DNA of 37,048 nucleotides, taken from the NCBI RefSeq assembly GCF_900167125.1, contig NZ_FUYC01000021.1:1-37048 (forward strand). Reading direction: 5' to 3'. Positions 7,828-15,737 of the stretch are shown one piece after another. Source of the DNA: Paucidesulfovibrio gracilis DSM 16080. Its GTDB lineage: Bacteria > Desulfobacterota > Desulfovibrionia > Desulfovibrionales > Desulfovibrionaceae. How positions within the stretch are numbered: position 1 is the stretch's first letter; every line of letters begins with the position of its first letter. A program made the position numbers and the translations under genes. The notes under the pieces are model-generated. The model was not told where the DNA came from. It saw nothing but the letters and a program-made list of their open reading frames with translations, and ran no database searches.

Positions 7828-9510
7828 GTGCGAACATTTCCATGGGCTGAAGTGCCTCACCAGCTCCGTTTGGGATTGCTGGCGGGCGGAACGGGCCGGT
7901 CCCATCTGGCGGGGCTTGCGCGCGGCTCTTTGGCCGCGTCCCGCGTGCACGCCGGTTCTCCGGAACGCTCCGGCTTCCTGGCCCGTCTGGGGTTCGACCT
8001 GCTCCTCGCGGCCTGGGAAGAGGATGCCCTGAACGGCGCCCTGGCCCACCCCCTGCTGACCCTGGGCGACAGCGCCCTCCCCCCCACAGTGCGAAATGCA
8101 TTGCGTTGGCTTGTGGAGCATTGGCGGCCCGAGGCGCGTACCGAACGGCTGGCAAACCGCGGCGATCTCCAGGGGCTGCGCCAGTTGTTGGAGCAGCGGA
8201 CGCAGGCTCAGGATCCCCACCTGTTGCGGGCCGTTGTGGAAGTCCTTCTGCTTGAGGGTGAACCCGCTGACATTCTGTCCTTTATTTCTCAATTCGCCCA
8301 AAACCCGGACTGGCTGCCCGAACCAACCTTGCGGACCATGCTCAGCGCGGATTTGTACGCCGTGGTGGAGCCAGGCATGCACGTGGATCGGTTGAGCGCT
8401 TTGGCCGAAGAGCTTCCCCTTGCGGGAATGCGGGAGCGGCTGGCGCACGCCCTGTATCGTTCGGGTGACCCGGAGCGGGCGCTCTCCCTCTGGCGCGGCG
8501 TCCTGGAAGCCCGGCCCTGGAACGTGAATCTGGCGTTGCGCTCCCGGGACGTACTGCTTGGCCGGGACCAGGAGTTCGCTCCTCTTGCGGGCGGCTGTTC
8601 CATTTTGTTGTATTCATGGAACAAGCAGGATGATCTGCACCGCGCTCTGACGGCTTTGGAGGCGGCGGCCACGTCCGATTTTTTGCGGGAAACCCGTGTG
8701 GTGGTTCTGGATAACGGCAGTACCGATCAGACCCCGGAAACCCTTCGCAACTGGTGCGGGCGCTGGGGCCGGGACCGGTTCGAGCATGTGCGCCTGGACG
8801 TGAACGTGGGCGCCCCCGCAGCCAGGAATTGGCTTTTGGCCCGGGAGGATGTGCGCTCCCGGCGTTGGACCGTTTTTTTGGATGACGATGCCCTGGTTCC
8901 TTCGGGCTGGTTTGAGCGGCTCGGTGCAGCGGCCCGCCGGTATCCCGATGCGCAGGCCTGGGGATGCACGGTGGTGGACGCGGGACGGCCCTGGGTGCTG
9001 CAAAGCGCGGACCTGCATCTCCGGGTTGCCCACACCCCGGAACCGGGGACCGAACCCCGCGGGCAAACGCCCGCCCTCCCGGTCACGGATTTGCAGCATC
9101 AGGGATTTGATCTGGGCCGGTTCGACAGCTTGCGCTGCTGCGCCTCGGTCACGGGCTGCTGCCATCTTTTCCGCACCCGGTCCCTGGTAGAACGGGGCGG
9201 GTTCGATATTCGCTATTCCCCATCCCAATTCGACGACCTGGATTGCGATCTGCGCGCCGTGGCCCAGGGCGGGTATACGGTTTGCCAGGGCTGGCTGCGA
9301 GTGGAGCACCTCAAGCGTTCCGGCGTGGCCGCGCGCCGGGCCAAAGGGGCGGCCGGCAATGGGGAAGGGAATCTGGTCAAGCTGCGCTCGCGATTTTCCG
9401 ACCGGGACGTGCAACGTATGGCAACGGAATTGGCACAGCGGCAGGAGGACGAGTTACAACGCGCTCATGCGGATCTTACCGATGCCTGGGAGAGCGGCGC
9501 ATGTCCGTAA
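7828..9510 (+). CDS. Glycosyltransferase family 2 with helical/TPR-like N-terminal region
   Basis: The 560-residue protein has an N-terminal half (about 1-250) made of Leu/Ala-rich helical repeats, including a TPR-like unit ALYRSGDPERALSLWRGVLE. The GT2 domain follows (about 258-520). Its markers are ILLYSWNKQDDLHRAL, VVVLDNGSTDQTPETL, and the DXD-type metal site in VFLDDDALVPSGW (Asp352-354). WSRF-like residues at the end are absent. Translation starts at GTG 7828 behind a GGGGA site. It overlaps the next gene, a permease, by 10 bases, so the two are translationally coupled. Acceptor could be a glycan or a protein such as flagellin; the sequence does not decide. Confidence 0.82.
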   Translation: MRTFPWAEVPHQLRLGLLAGGTGRSHLAGLARGSLAASRVHAGSPERSGFLARLGFDLLLAAWEEDALNGALAHPLLTLGDSALPPTVRNALRWLVEHWRPEARTERLANRGDLQGLRQLLEQRTQAQDPHLLRAVVEVLLLEGEPADILSFISQFAQNPDWLPEPTLRTMLSADLYAVVEPGMHVDRLSALAEELPLAGMRERLAHALYRSGDPERALSLWRGVLEARPWNVNLALRSRDVLLGRDQEFAPLAGGCSILLYSWNKQDDLHRALTALEAAATSDFLRETRVVVLDNGSTDQTPETLRNWCGRWGRDRFEHVRLDVNVGAPAARNWLLAREDVRSRRWTVFLDDDALVPSGWFERLGAAARRYPDAQAWGCTVVDAGRPWVLQSADLHLRVAHTPEPGTEPRGQTPALPVTDLQHQGFDLGRFDSLRCCASVTGCCHLFRTRSLVERGGFDIRYSPSQFDDLDCDLRAVAQGGYTVCQGWLRVEHLKRSGVAARRAKGAAGNGEGNLVKLRSRFSDRDVQRMATELAQRQEDELQRAHADLTDAWESGACP

Positions 9511-10724
9511 TGGTCAACCTGCACATTGCCTATGCCTCGCTCATGGCCCGCAAGCTGCGCACGGTGCTGGCCATGCTGGGCGTGTTTCTCGGGGCGCTGG
9601 CCTTCACCGGCGTGCAAACCGTGAGCGACATCATGGTCCGCAATGCGGAGATGCAGGCCGAGGCCATGGGACCGAACCTCATGTCCGTTGTTTCCGGGCG
9701 GGTGCGTTTTCGGCGGAGCGGCTCCGTGGGGGTTAAGGATTTCAATACAAATTTCAAAGTATCCGATGCCCTGGCTTTGATCCAGTCCCTGCCGCAGGTG
9801 CGGGCCGGAGCGCCGTATATCTCCACGGCCATGCCCGTGCGCAGCGCCCAGGGCGTTACGGACGCTCGAGTCATGGCCACCTGGCCCGATTATCAGACCG
9901 TGCGCAGTTTTTATCCCCAGTTCGGCCGGTTCTTCACCATGGAGGAGGAGCGTAGCCGGGCTAAGGTGGTGGTGCTGGGCCGGGAGATCGCCAACCGGCT
10001 GTTCGGCTCGCCCCAGGCCGCCCTGGGCCGGAAGGTGCGCATTTACCGCGCCTCGTTCCGGGTTGTTGGGGTCATGGAGGGCAAGGGGCAGGATCTTTCC
10101 GGCGAGAACCAGGATGAGCAGGTCTTTTTGCCGCTTTCCACCTACATGCGCCGGGCCGCCAACGTGGACTGGCTTACCGGGGTGAATCTCAGTCTTGTGG
10201 ATGGGGCGGATTTTGCGGCAGCCCGAAAGAGCATCGTAAACCTAATGCGCCTGCGGCACGACATCCGGCCGGGCCAGGAAGACGACTTCGATGTGCTGGA
10301 GGCGCGGGAGGTCATCCAGCTGCAACGCCAGGCACTGGACCTGATGCAGACCCTGGGTGTGATTTCCTCGACGATTTCCTTTGCCGTGGGGGGCATGGGC
10401 ATTTTGTCCATCATGATCCTCATGGTTCGGGCCAGACGGGTGGAAATCGGGGTGCGCCGGGCCGTGGGCGGGCGCCGGTCCGACATCGTCCGTCAGTTTA
10501 TGTTCGAGGCCGGGCTGCTCTCCGCATCCGGTGGGGCCGGTGGGGTGCTGGTCTGCCTGGTGCTGGTGCTGCTGTTCACCTCGCTGACCCCGTTCCCGTT
10601 GGTGCTCAATCCGTACATGTTCGGCTTTACGCTTGTGGGGTCGGGGTTGCTGGGGTTATTCGCCGGATCGTACCCGGCTTGGCTTGCTTCGCGCATAGGG
10701 ATTCTGGACGTGCTCAAGACCTGA
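9501..10724 (+). CDS. MacB/FtsX-type ABC transporter permease
   Basis: This is a 407-residue inner-membrane protein. The first transmembrane helix is at about 20-42, followed by a large periplasmic MacB_PCD domain (about 43-280) and an FtsX domain with three helices (about 290-320, 335-365 and 375-400). The motif RRVEIGVRRAVGGRRSDI before the third helix is the coupling loop of MacB-type permeases. The start at 9501 is chosen because of GGGAG eight bases upstream and its 10-base overlap with the glycosyltransferase. MacB relatives work by mechanotransmission with an ATPase (LolD/MacB NBD) and often a membrane-fusion protein. Neither is encoded here, so the partner must lie elsewhere or the gene is orphaned. 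Confidence 0.9.
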   Translation: MSVMVNLHIAYASLMARKLRTVLAMLGVFLGALAFTGVQTVSDIMVRNAEMQAEAMGPNLMSVVSGRVRFRRSGSVGVKDFNTNFKVSDALALIQSLPQVRAGAPYISTAMPVRSAQGVTDARVMATWPDYQTVRSFYPQFGRFFTMEEERSRAKVVVLGREIANRLFGSPQAALGRKVRIYRASFRVVGVMEGKGQDLSGENQDEQVFLPLSTYMRRAANVDWLTGVNLSLVDGADFAAARKSIVNLMRLRHDIRPGQEDDFDVLEAREVIQLQRQALDLMQTLGVISSTISFAVGGMGILSIMILMVRARRVEIGVRRAVGGRRSDIVRQFMFEAGLLSASGGAGGVLVCLVLVLLFTSLTPFPLVLNPYMFGFTLVGSGLLGLFAGSYPAWLASRIGILDVLKT

Positions 10725-10798
10725 TCACGTGATGACATTTCATTCCGCGGACAGCGGAAGCGTTTAAGGAACCGAGGGGCGAGACAAACCAAGGTGTT

Positions 10799-10815
10799 GA
10801 CGCGCGCGGCGCGTC
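10799..10815. promoter_or_regulatory. Inverted repeat just upstream of the TetR-type gene
   Basis: GACGCGC and GCGCGTC form a perfect 7-bp inverted repeat around GCG. It lies immediately before the ribosome site of the TetR-family gene, the usual place for an autoregulatory operator. A weaker stem (TTCCGC/GCGGAA, 10743-10759) lies upstream and may end the permease transcript. Confidence 0.45.
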
Positions 10816-10830
10816 TTCAGGAGGATGGAT

Positions 10831-11400
10831 GTGAGAACCAAGATTATGGACGGAGCCCGTATGCTCTTTCGGGAGAAAGGGTACAGCAACGTGACCATGC
10901 GCGCCATTGGGCGCCGAGTGGGTTGTAGTGCGGCCGCCATTTATCGACACTTCCGCAACAAACGGGAAATAATGGACGCCCTGCGGCACGAGGGATTCGA
11001 ACGACTGGTCGAAATCGTGCAGTTTGAAATGGTCTCCACCGATCCGGTCCAGCGGCTGGTGGAGTTCGGCAGGGGCTACGTCCGCTTTGCCCTGGCGCAT
11101 CCGGACGCCTTTGCCCTGATGTATGATCTTGCCGGGCAGGGTCCGGAAGAATTGATGGATTATGAAAGCGAACCCATGGAAGGCTATGCATTCTTCACCA
11201 ATCTGGTGCAGGAGGCCGTGCAGAGCGGAAAATTGGGCGACGTGGATCAGGAAACCCTGCGATTCTCCCTTTGGTCCACCGTGCATGGGCTTTCCTGCCT
11301 GGTCAACAGTGGGCGGCTGAAGATCGTCCACGGCAGTGTGGACGAACTGGAGTTGTTGGACCGCATGCTCCGCTGGGTGGTACATTCGGATCGATCCTGA
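10831..11400 (+). CDS. TetR/AcrR-family transcriptional regulator
   Basis: This 189-residue one-component regulator has an N-terminal helix-turn-helix (TMRAIGRRVGCSAAAIYRHF, about 23-44) and a C-terminal ligand-binding domain. The latter resembles the WHG/TetR_C_33 type (VEFGRGYVRFALAHPDAFALMY). An ATG exists at 10825, but the AGGAGG site at 10819-10824 touches it. The GTG at 10831, six bases after the site, is the better start. An inverted repeat at 10799-10815 suggests autorepression. The gene follows the permease in the same direction after 106 bases, and precedes the DAC-domain gene. It may control the glycosyltransferase/permease pair, but this is inference. Confidence 0.9.
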   Translation: MRTKIMDGARMLFREKGYSNVTMRAIGRRVGCSAAAIYRHFRNKREIMDALRHEGFERLVEIVQFEMVSTDPVQRLVEFGRGYVRFALAHPDAFALMYDLAGQGPEELMDYESEPMEGYAFFTNLVQEAVQSGKLGDVDQETLRFSLWSTVHGLSCLVNSGRLKIVHGSVDELELLDRMLRWVVHSDRS

Positions 11401-11722
11401 ACCAGGATGGAGCGAGGGGGGCCTGCTTGCATGAAACGCGGGCACCCCTCAGTATCGCTGCTGCCGGACATCTGCGCTTTCCCGTCCCTGTTGGCCCACT
11501 GGAGTACGCTCAAGCACCTGCAACGGCCAACGCCGCTTCCCGCGTCCTACAGAAAATCCAGCGGTCCATGGCATGCTATGTACTACGCATGGTCAACAAA
11601 CAGGCGAGTCGGCGCGGAGGTCACGGCCTTGGCGGGTTTTCGTTGTTTGCTCATGGACACATCGGCCCGAATGGGTCACAATTGGACAAGGATTCCATCC
11701 AACGCGGGCGCGAGGGGGCGGC
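11401..11722. other. 322-bp intergenic region
   Basis: This lies between the TetR-type gene and the DAC-domain gene on the plus strand. Open frames cross it, but their composition (Trp/Arg/Pro-rich, no ribosome site) does not look coding. I see no strong terminator or repeat. It presumably holds the promoter of the following gene. Confidence 0.45.
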
Positions 11723-13150
11723 ATGCGACGAAATTCGTTTGAAAACATCTGCATCTTCCACATTCTCGACGGACTGCGGGACGGATTGTCCCATTTTTCC
11801 GAGGGAGCGCGTGCCGCGCTGGTGTACGCCACGTCCCCGACCGGGCCGCTGCGTATTTATGACCCGCAGGATCTGCTGCGCGGCCACGAGCCGCGGCTGC
11901 GGGATTTCTATCTGACCCCGGAAAACTGGGTTCGGGAAGTGCCGGAAGGACACGAAGTGCGGTTCCTGCCGCGGGACCATTTCGAAGGGCTGCAGATGGC
12001 GGGCGTCATCGCCTACGGAGGGCGCTCCAACGCGGTGCCGTATCAGGTCTGGTTTACGGAGGAGCACCCCACCATGTGCTGCACCGGACCCACGCGGCGC
12101 TGGTTGGAATATGCGGTCCGGCTGTTTTCCCAAAACTACGAAACCCAAAGCGTGCTGAACATCGACACGGCAGGGTACGTGCTCCAGCAATGCGCGGTCC
12201 ACGCCATTCGGGATTACATCGTGGATGAGCGGGCCGCCATGGGCAAGTGGGACACGCAGTTGCGAGTGTATCCCATTCTTGATGCCGTGATCGGCATCTC
12301 CCGTACGCAGGAAGAAGGGTTGCCCGCTTCGGGCGACATCGTGTTCGTGGAACCGAGCGAGGTGTTTCAGCTCAATTTTTTGGCGCTGTTTCCGGACCTG
12401 GACCGCCCGTTGCTGGAGAATTTCAAACGGGTGCGCAAGCTGCTGCAAAGCGTGGAAGGCTCGCGGCGCAAGCTGGTTTCCGATGGCCGCTCCATTGTGG
12501 GGATTTCCATCGGGGAAGTGCCGGATTCCAGCATCGTGGCCCGCTATCACGGTTCGCACGGTTTCCTGCTGCTCAACGGCCTGCCGGTGTGCAGCTTTTC
12601 GGGCGGCAGCTTCAGTTCCTCCAACCGGCGAGCCAACCTCGTGGAGCTGGAAGAACGGCTCTATGATTCCCATTTGAACTTATCCGAACAACATTCCTTG
12701 ATGAACATCGTCACGGCGTTGGTGGACAATTCCACGGAAAAGCGCCACGGCTGCACCCTGGTACTGGATCTTGCCGGGATTCCGGAGCGCATGTCCGGGC
12801 AGTATCTGGTGCATCCGCTGGATCTTCGTCAGTTGCGGTTTTTGGAGCTGGCCAAGGCGTTTTCCAAGGTGGACGGGGCGTTGCACATCGGCACGGACCT
12901 CAAGCTGCACGGGTTCGGCTGCCTGCTGGACGGGCACAATGTGCCGGGGGAGAACATGGCCCGCGGTGCACGATACAATTCGGCCCTGCGTTATACCGCG
13001 GAACACGAGCGGGCCATTGTGGTGGTGGTCTCTTCGGATCGGCCCGTGTCCATCATCCAAAACGGCGTGGAATTGACGGCGGCCTGTGCGCTGAAGACCT
13101 TGCGGGGCTGCCCGACGCCGCCTCTGCTGGAAGACTGGATCAACGGCTGA
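11723..13150 (+). CDS. Diadenylate-cyclase-like (DisA_N/DAC) protein with N-terminal sensor-like region
   Basis: This is a 475-residue soluble protein. The C-terminal 160 or so residues match the DAC fold that makes c-di-AMP from two ATP. They begin at LVDNSTEKRHGCTLVLDL, and the DGA motif is intact (VDGALHIG, Asp384-Gly385-Ala386). GARYNSALRY follows, then the terminal strands VVVVSSDRPVSIIQNG. The second catalytic motif, RHR in DisA/CdaA, reads Arg417-Tyr-Asn here. The upstream 300 residues are not a DisA DNA-binding or CdaA membrane domain. They resemble the sensor-like DACN-type modules described next to DAC domains in proteobacteria (recalled, not searched). The start is ATG 11723 behind GAGGGGG; the longer open frame upstream is not protein-like. 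Enzyme activity is uncertain. Confidence 0.8.
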   Translation: MRRNSFENICIFHILDGLRDGLSHFSEGARAALVYATSPTGPLRIYDPQDLLRGHEPRLRDFYLTPENWVREVPEGHEVRFLPRDHFEGLQMAGVIAYGGRSNAVPYQVWFTEEHPTMCCTGPTRRWLEYAVRLFSQNYETQSVLNIDTAGYVLQQCAVHAIRDYIVDERAAMGKWDTQLRVYPILDAVIGISRTQEEGLPASGDIVFVEPSEVFQLNFLALFPDLDRPLLENFKRVRKLLQSVEGSRRKLVSDGRSIVGISIGEVPDSSIVARYHGSHGFLLLNGLPVCSFSGGSFSSSNRRANLVELEERLYDSHLNLSEQHSLMNIVTALVDNSTEKRHGCTLVLDLAGIPERMSGQYLVHPLDLRQLRFLELAKAFSKVDGALHIGTDLKLHGFGCLLDGHNVPGENMARGARYNSALRYTAEHERAIVVVVSSDRPVSIIQNGVELTAACALKTLRGCPTPPLLEDWING

Positions 13151-13325
13151 CGTTTTTCAATTATCCCTCGAAAATTCCGTCAAAATTGTATCGAGCAATC
13201 CCTCATCCGTTCGTTGCGGAGCGGGGTGTTGCAGTTGTTTGTGGTTTGTTGCGGTCAAGACCCTTGATCAGTGCCGCGTTGTTCACCATATCGGGGTGCG
13301 GCCGGAGTTTTTCGCGGGGTGGCCG

Positions 13326-13541
13326 CTACCACGCCCCGGCAGGATCGCCAAAGGGATTCACGCGGGCCACATCGTCTTCTCCCTCGGGCATGGCTTCCGG
13401 TGACTCCTGGCGAACCCAGCCAAATTCGCTCATAAGCTCGTCCAGACTCTTTTCTTCGGTCAATTCGAAGACAGGCACGCCGCCGGAAGAAAAAACGTCC
13501 TGGATGTCCTGTGCGGAAGAATGAATGGGTATCTGGCGCAT
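13326..13541 (-). CDS. Small acidic hypothetical protein
   Basis: This 71-residue protein is preceded by a good ribosome site (AAGGAG, six bases before the ATG). It is acidic, with stretches such as LTEEKSLDELMSEFGWV and PEGEDDVARVNPFGDP, and has no signal peptide, membrane segment or cysteine. I do not recognise a family. It converges with the DAC-domain gene and lies downstream of the chemoreceptor in the same direction, separated from it by a terminator-like hairpin. It may be a small adaptor, but nothing in the sequence shows a role. Confidence 0.65.
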   Translation of the reverse strand: MRQIPIHSSAQDIQDVFSSGGVPVFELTEEKSLDELMSEFGWVRQESPEAMPEGEDDVARVNPFGDPAGAW

Positions 13542-13700
13542 GGCTCGACTCCTTTGGTCGGTCGTTGGTTTCGATGCTCTGACCGCATGTGGCGGAGAGG
13601 CAAAAAAGACCGCTTGAAGGAGAAAGCAAGAGCTGTGCCTATCTAGTCACGAAGCTAGGGAAAAGCAGAAAAGTTTCCAACAGGGTGGGCAAACGGATAA

Positions 13701-13728
13701 CGGCGGACCGGGGAGAACCGGTCCGCCG
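13701..13728 (-). terminator. Strong hairpin after the chemoreceptor gene
   Basis: A perfect 11-bp GC-rich stem (CGGCGGACCGG and its complement) encloses a six-base loop and begins seven bases after the chemoreceptor stop codon. On the minus strand it is followed by only a weak T-rich stretch, so termination efficiency is uncertain. Confidence 0.7.
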
Positions 13729-13735
13729 TGGTAGG

Positions 13736-15562
13736 TCAGTTTTGGTTCAGGCGTTCGATGAGGCTCAGGAGCTGCTGGGAGAGGCGGGCCAATTCGCTGG
13801 TGGCGCTGGCCGCGTCGCCCATGCCCTGGGAGGTTTCCCCGGCAATGCGGCGGATGTCCTCCACGGCCCGGTTGATTTCGTCGCTGGTGGCGGATTGTTC
13901 CTCAGCGGCTGTGGCAATGCTGCGGACTTGATCCGAGGTCTGTTCCGCAAGGCTGACGATGTCGCTCAGCGCCCGACCGGACTGTTCCGCGAGCTGGGCG
14001 GCTCGATTGGCGGTTTTGGTGGACTGGGCCACGCTTTCCAGGTTCACGTGCGCACTTTCCTGCATGCGGGTGATGGCCTGGCCCACTTCTTTGGTGGCGT
14101 CCATGGTCTTTTCCGCCAGTTTGCGGACTTCATCGGCCACCACCGCGAATCCCCGGCCCGCTTCCCCGGCCCGTGCCGCCTCAATGGCCGCGTTCAGGGC
14201 CAGCAGGTTGGTCTGATCCGCAATGTCGGTGATCACGTTCATGATTTTGCTGATGCCCTCGGCCCGTTCGCCCAGATCAAGCATGTCCGTGCGCAACCGG
14301 TTGGAGCTGTCCGCCACCTCGCGGATGGAGGACACGGCCTTGTCCACGATTTCGTTTCCTGCGTTGGCTTCGGCGCGGGTCTGTTCTGCCACCTCGGCCG
14401 TGGTGGCGGAGTTGCGGGCCACCTCGAGCACGGTGGTGGTCATTTCCTCCATGGCGGTGGCGGTTTCCGTGGTGCGCTGGTCCTGGACCTCGGCACCGCG
14501 GCTGACCTGCACCACCTGGGCGGAAAGCTCCTCGGACGCGGCAGAGACCTGATGGGCGATTTCCTCAGCGTTGGTGGAGATGTCCCGCATGGTTTCGAGC
14601 AATCGCTTGACCTTGCGCTCCTGTTCACGTGTTTCGGCCAGGGCGGCTTCCGCGGTTTGCGCGTGTTCCTCGGCCTCCAGGCCGGTGCGTTCGGTTTCGG
14701 CCATTTTTTCCTTGAGCCGGTGCACCATGTCGGCGATGGATTCCTTCATGCCCGCCAATTCTCCGGTGAACCTGCCGGTGGGCCGTGCTTCAAGATCACC
14801 GTCCGCCACGCGTCGGGCGTAGTCTTCGATGTTCATGATGGGACGGAGAATACGGCGCTGGGCCACGAACCAGGCGAGCAGGGTAACGATGGCCAGCACC
14901 ACGAGGCTGGTGATGCCGATGATGATCTGGGAGCGGAGCGCCGCGGCCCTGGCCGAGCGAAGCGGAGTAATGACCTCGAATGCGCCGTGAATCTGGCCCT
15001 CGCGCCACCCTTCCTTAATGCCGCCGGTGGCATCGCGGCGCCCTGCCGGGTCGCCGTGGCAGTACAGGCAATCTTTGGTCAGGCGGATGGGGCGGAAATA
15101 ACGGATACGATCCGACTCTTCCACGATGTATTCGGAAAGGTTCTGGTCCTTCATGGCCTTGAGAGCGGCCATTTCCACGGCATCCGGCGCATTGTCCGGG
15201 TTGCGGGGGGCCACCTTGGGGGTGCGGACCGTGAATTCCCCGGTGGATTCGCTGTCCTGGGCGGTACGCATGGCAACCACCACGGGAACGGCTTCAATGA
15301 CCTTGTGAGCGGGGAGTTCATCAAAGGGGCGGATAAGCCCGTTTTGGATTTTGGCGGCAAATCGGTTTCGCACGGCTTCTGCCATGCTCACCACGGTCCG
15401 GCTCCGCGCAAGAACGGTTTGCTTGGCACTTTCTTCGGAGTCGTACATATTCAAAGCCACCAGAACCACGGCGATCAGCAAGGGGCCGGTCAGAGCCAGG
15501 GAGAGAACGCGCCACCGCAATCCGGAGTTGAGTCGTAACAGCTTGGAACTTTGAGCATTCAT
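13736..15562 (-). CDS. Methyl-accepting chemotaxis protein with heme-binding (Tll0287/DUF3365-like) sensor
   Basis: This 608-residue transmembrane chemoreceptor has helix 1 at about 17-38, a periplasmic domain at about 40-210, helix 2 at about 212-234, a HAMP domain, and a long cytoplasmic signalling domain. The hairpin tip is [20 protein letters not shown]. The periplasmic part contains the c-type heme motif CLYCH (Cys165, Cys168, His169) in a DUF3365/Tll0287-like context. This recalls DcrA of Desulfovibrio, a heme c chemoreceptor proposed to sense oxygen or redox state. There is no C-terminal CheR-binding pentapeptide. The ATG lies ten bases after AGAGGT. It is divergent from the hybrid kinase at 15738. 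A redox/oxygen taxis role is inferred. Confidence 0.93.
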   Translation of the reverse strand: MNAQSSKLLRLNSGLRWRVLSLALTGPLLIAVVLVALNMYDSEESAKQTVLARSRTVVSMAEAVRNRFAAKIQNGLIRPFDELPAHKVIEAVPVVVAMRTAQDSESTGEFTVRTPKVAPRNPDNAPDAVEMAALKAMKDQNLSEYIVEESDRIRYFRPIRLTKDCLYCHGDPAGRRDATGGIKEGWREGQIHGAFEVITPLRSARAAALRSQIIIGITSLVVLAIVTLLAWFVAQRRILRPIMNIEDYARRVADGDLEARPTGRFTGELAGMKESIADMVHRLKEKMAETERTGLEAEEHAQTAEAALAETREQERKVKRLLETMRDISTNAEEIAHQVSAASEELSAQVVQVSRGAEVQDQRTTETATAMEEMTTTVLEVARNSATTAEVAEQTRAEANAGNEIVDKAVSSIREVADSSNRLRTDMLDLGERAEGISKIMNVITDIADQTNLLALNAAIEAARAGEAGRGFAVVADEVRKLAEKTMDATKEVGQAITRMQESAHVNLESVAQSTKTANRAAQLAEQSGRALSDIVSLAEQTSDQVRSIATAAEEQSATSDEINRAVEDIRRIAGETSQGMGDAASATSELARLSQQLLSLIERLNQN

Positions 15563-15641
15563 TGGTATGAAGACCTCTTGTAGAGAATGTGTGGGCCATT
15601 AAAGAACGGGAACAGGCAGGTGTCAACCACGAGTCTGTAAA

Positions 15642-15655
15642 CACTGTTTGCAGTG
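15642..15655. promoter_or_regulatory. Short inverted repeat in the chemoreceptor/kinase divergent region
   Basis: CACTG and CAGTG flank TTTG within the 175-bp region between two divergent signalling genes. It is short and could be chance, but its position would allow joint control of both genes. Confidence 0.25.
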
Positions 15656-15737
15656 AGAAAAAGAAAAGAATCGGACACGCGGCATGGACAGAAAAAGCGG
15701 ATATACGATACGAAGTGGCTCAGACTAAGGAGTCGTT

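Noticed and set aside
11407-11742. Plus-strand open frame before the DAC-domain gene, and in-frame extension of that gene back to 11573
   Set aside because: No ribosome site, and amino-acid composition typical of non-coding GC-rich DNA. The ATG at 11723 has a purine-rich site and starts the recognisable protein.
11723-13150. Calling the DAC-domain protein DisA
   Set aside because: It lacks the helix-hairpin-helix DNA-binding part and the central helical spine of DisA, and its RHR motif is altered.
13589-15538. 649-codon plus-strand frame opposite the chemoreceptor
   Set aside because: It is the antisense shadow of the methyl-accepting protein; the Gly/His/Phe-rich composition is an artefact of GC-rich codons read backwards.
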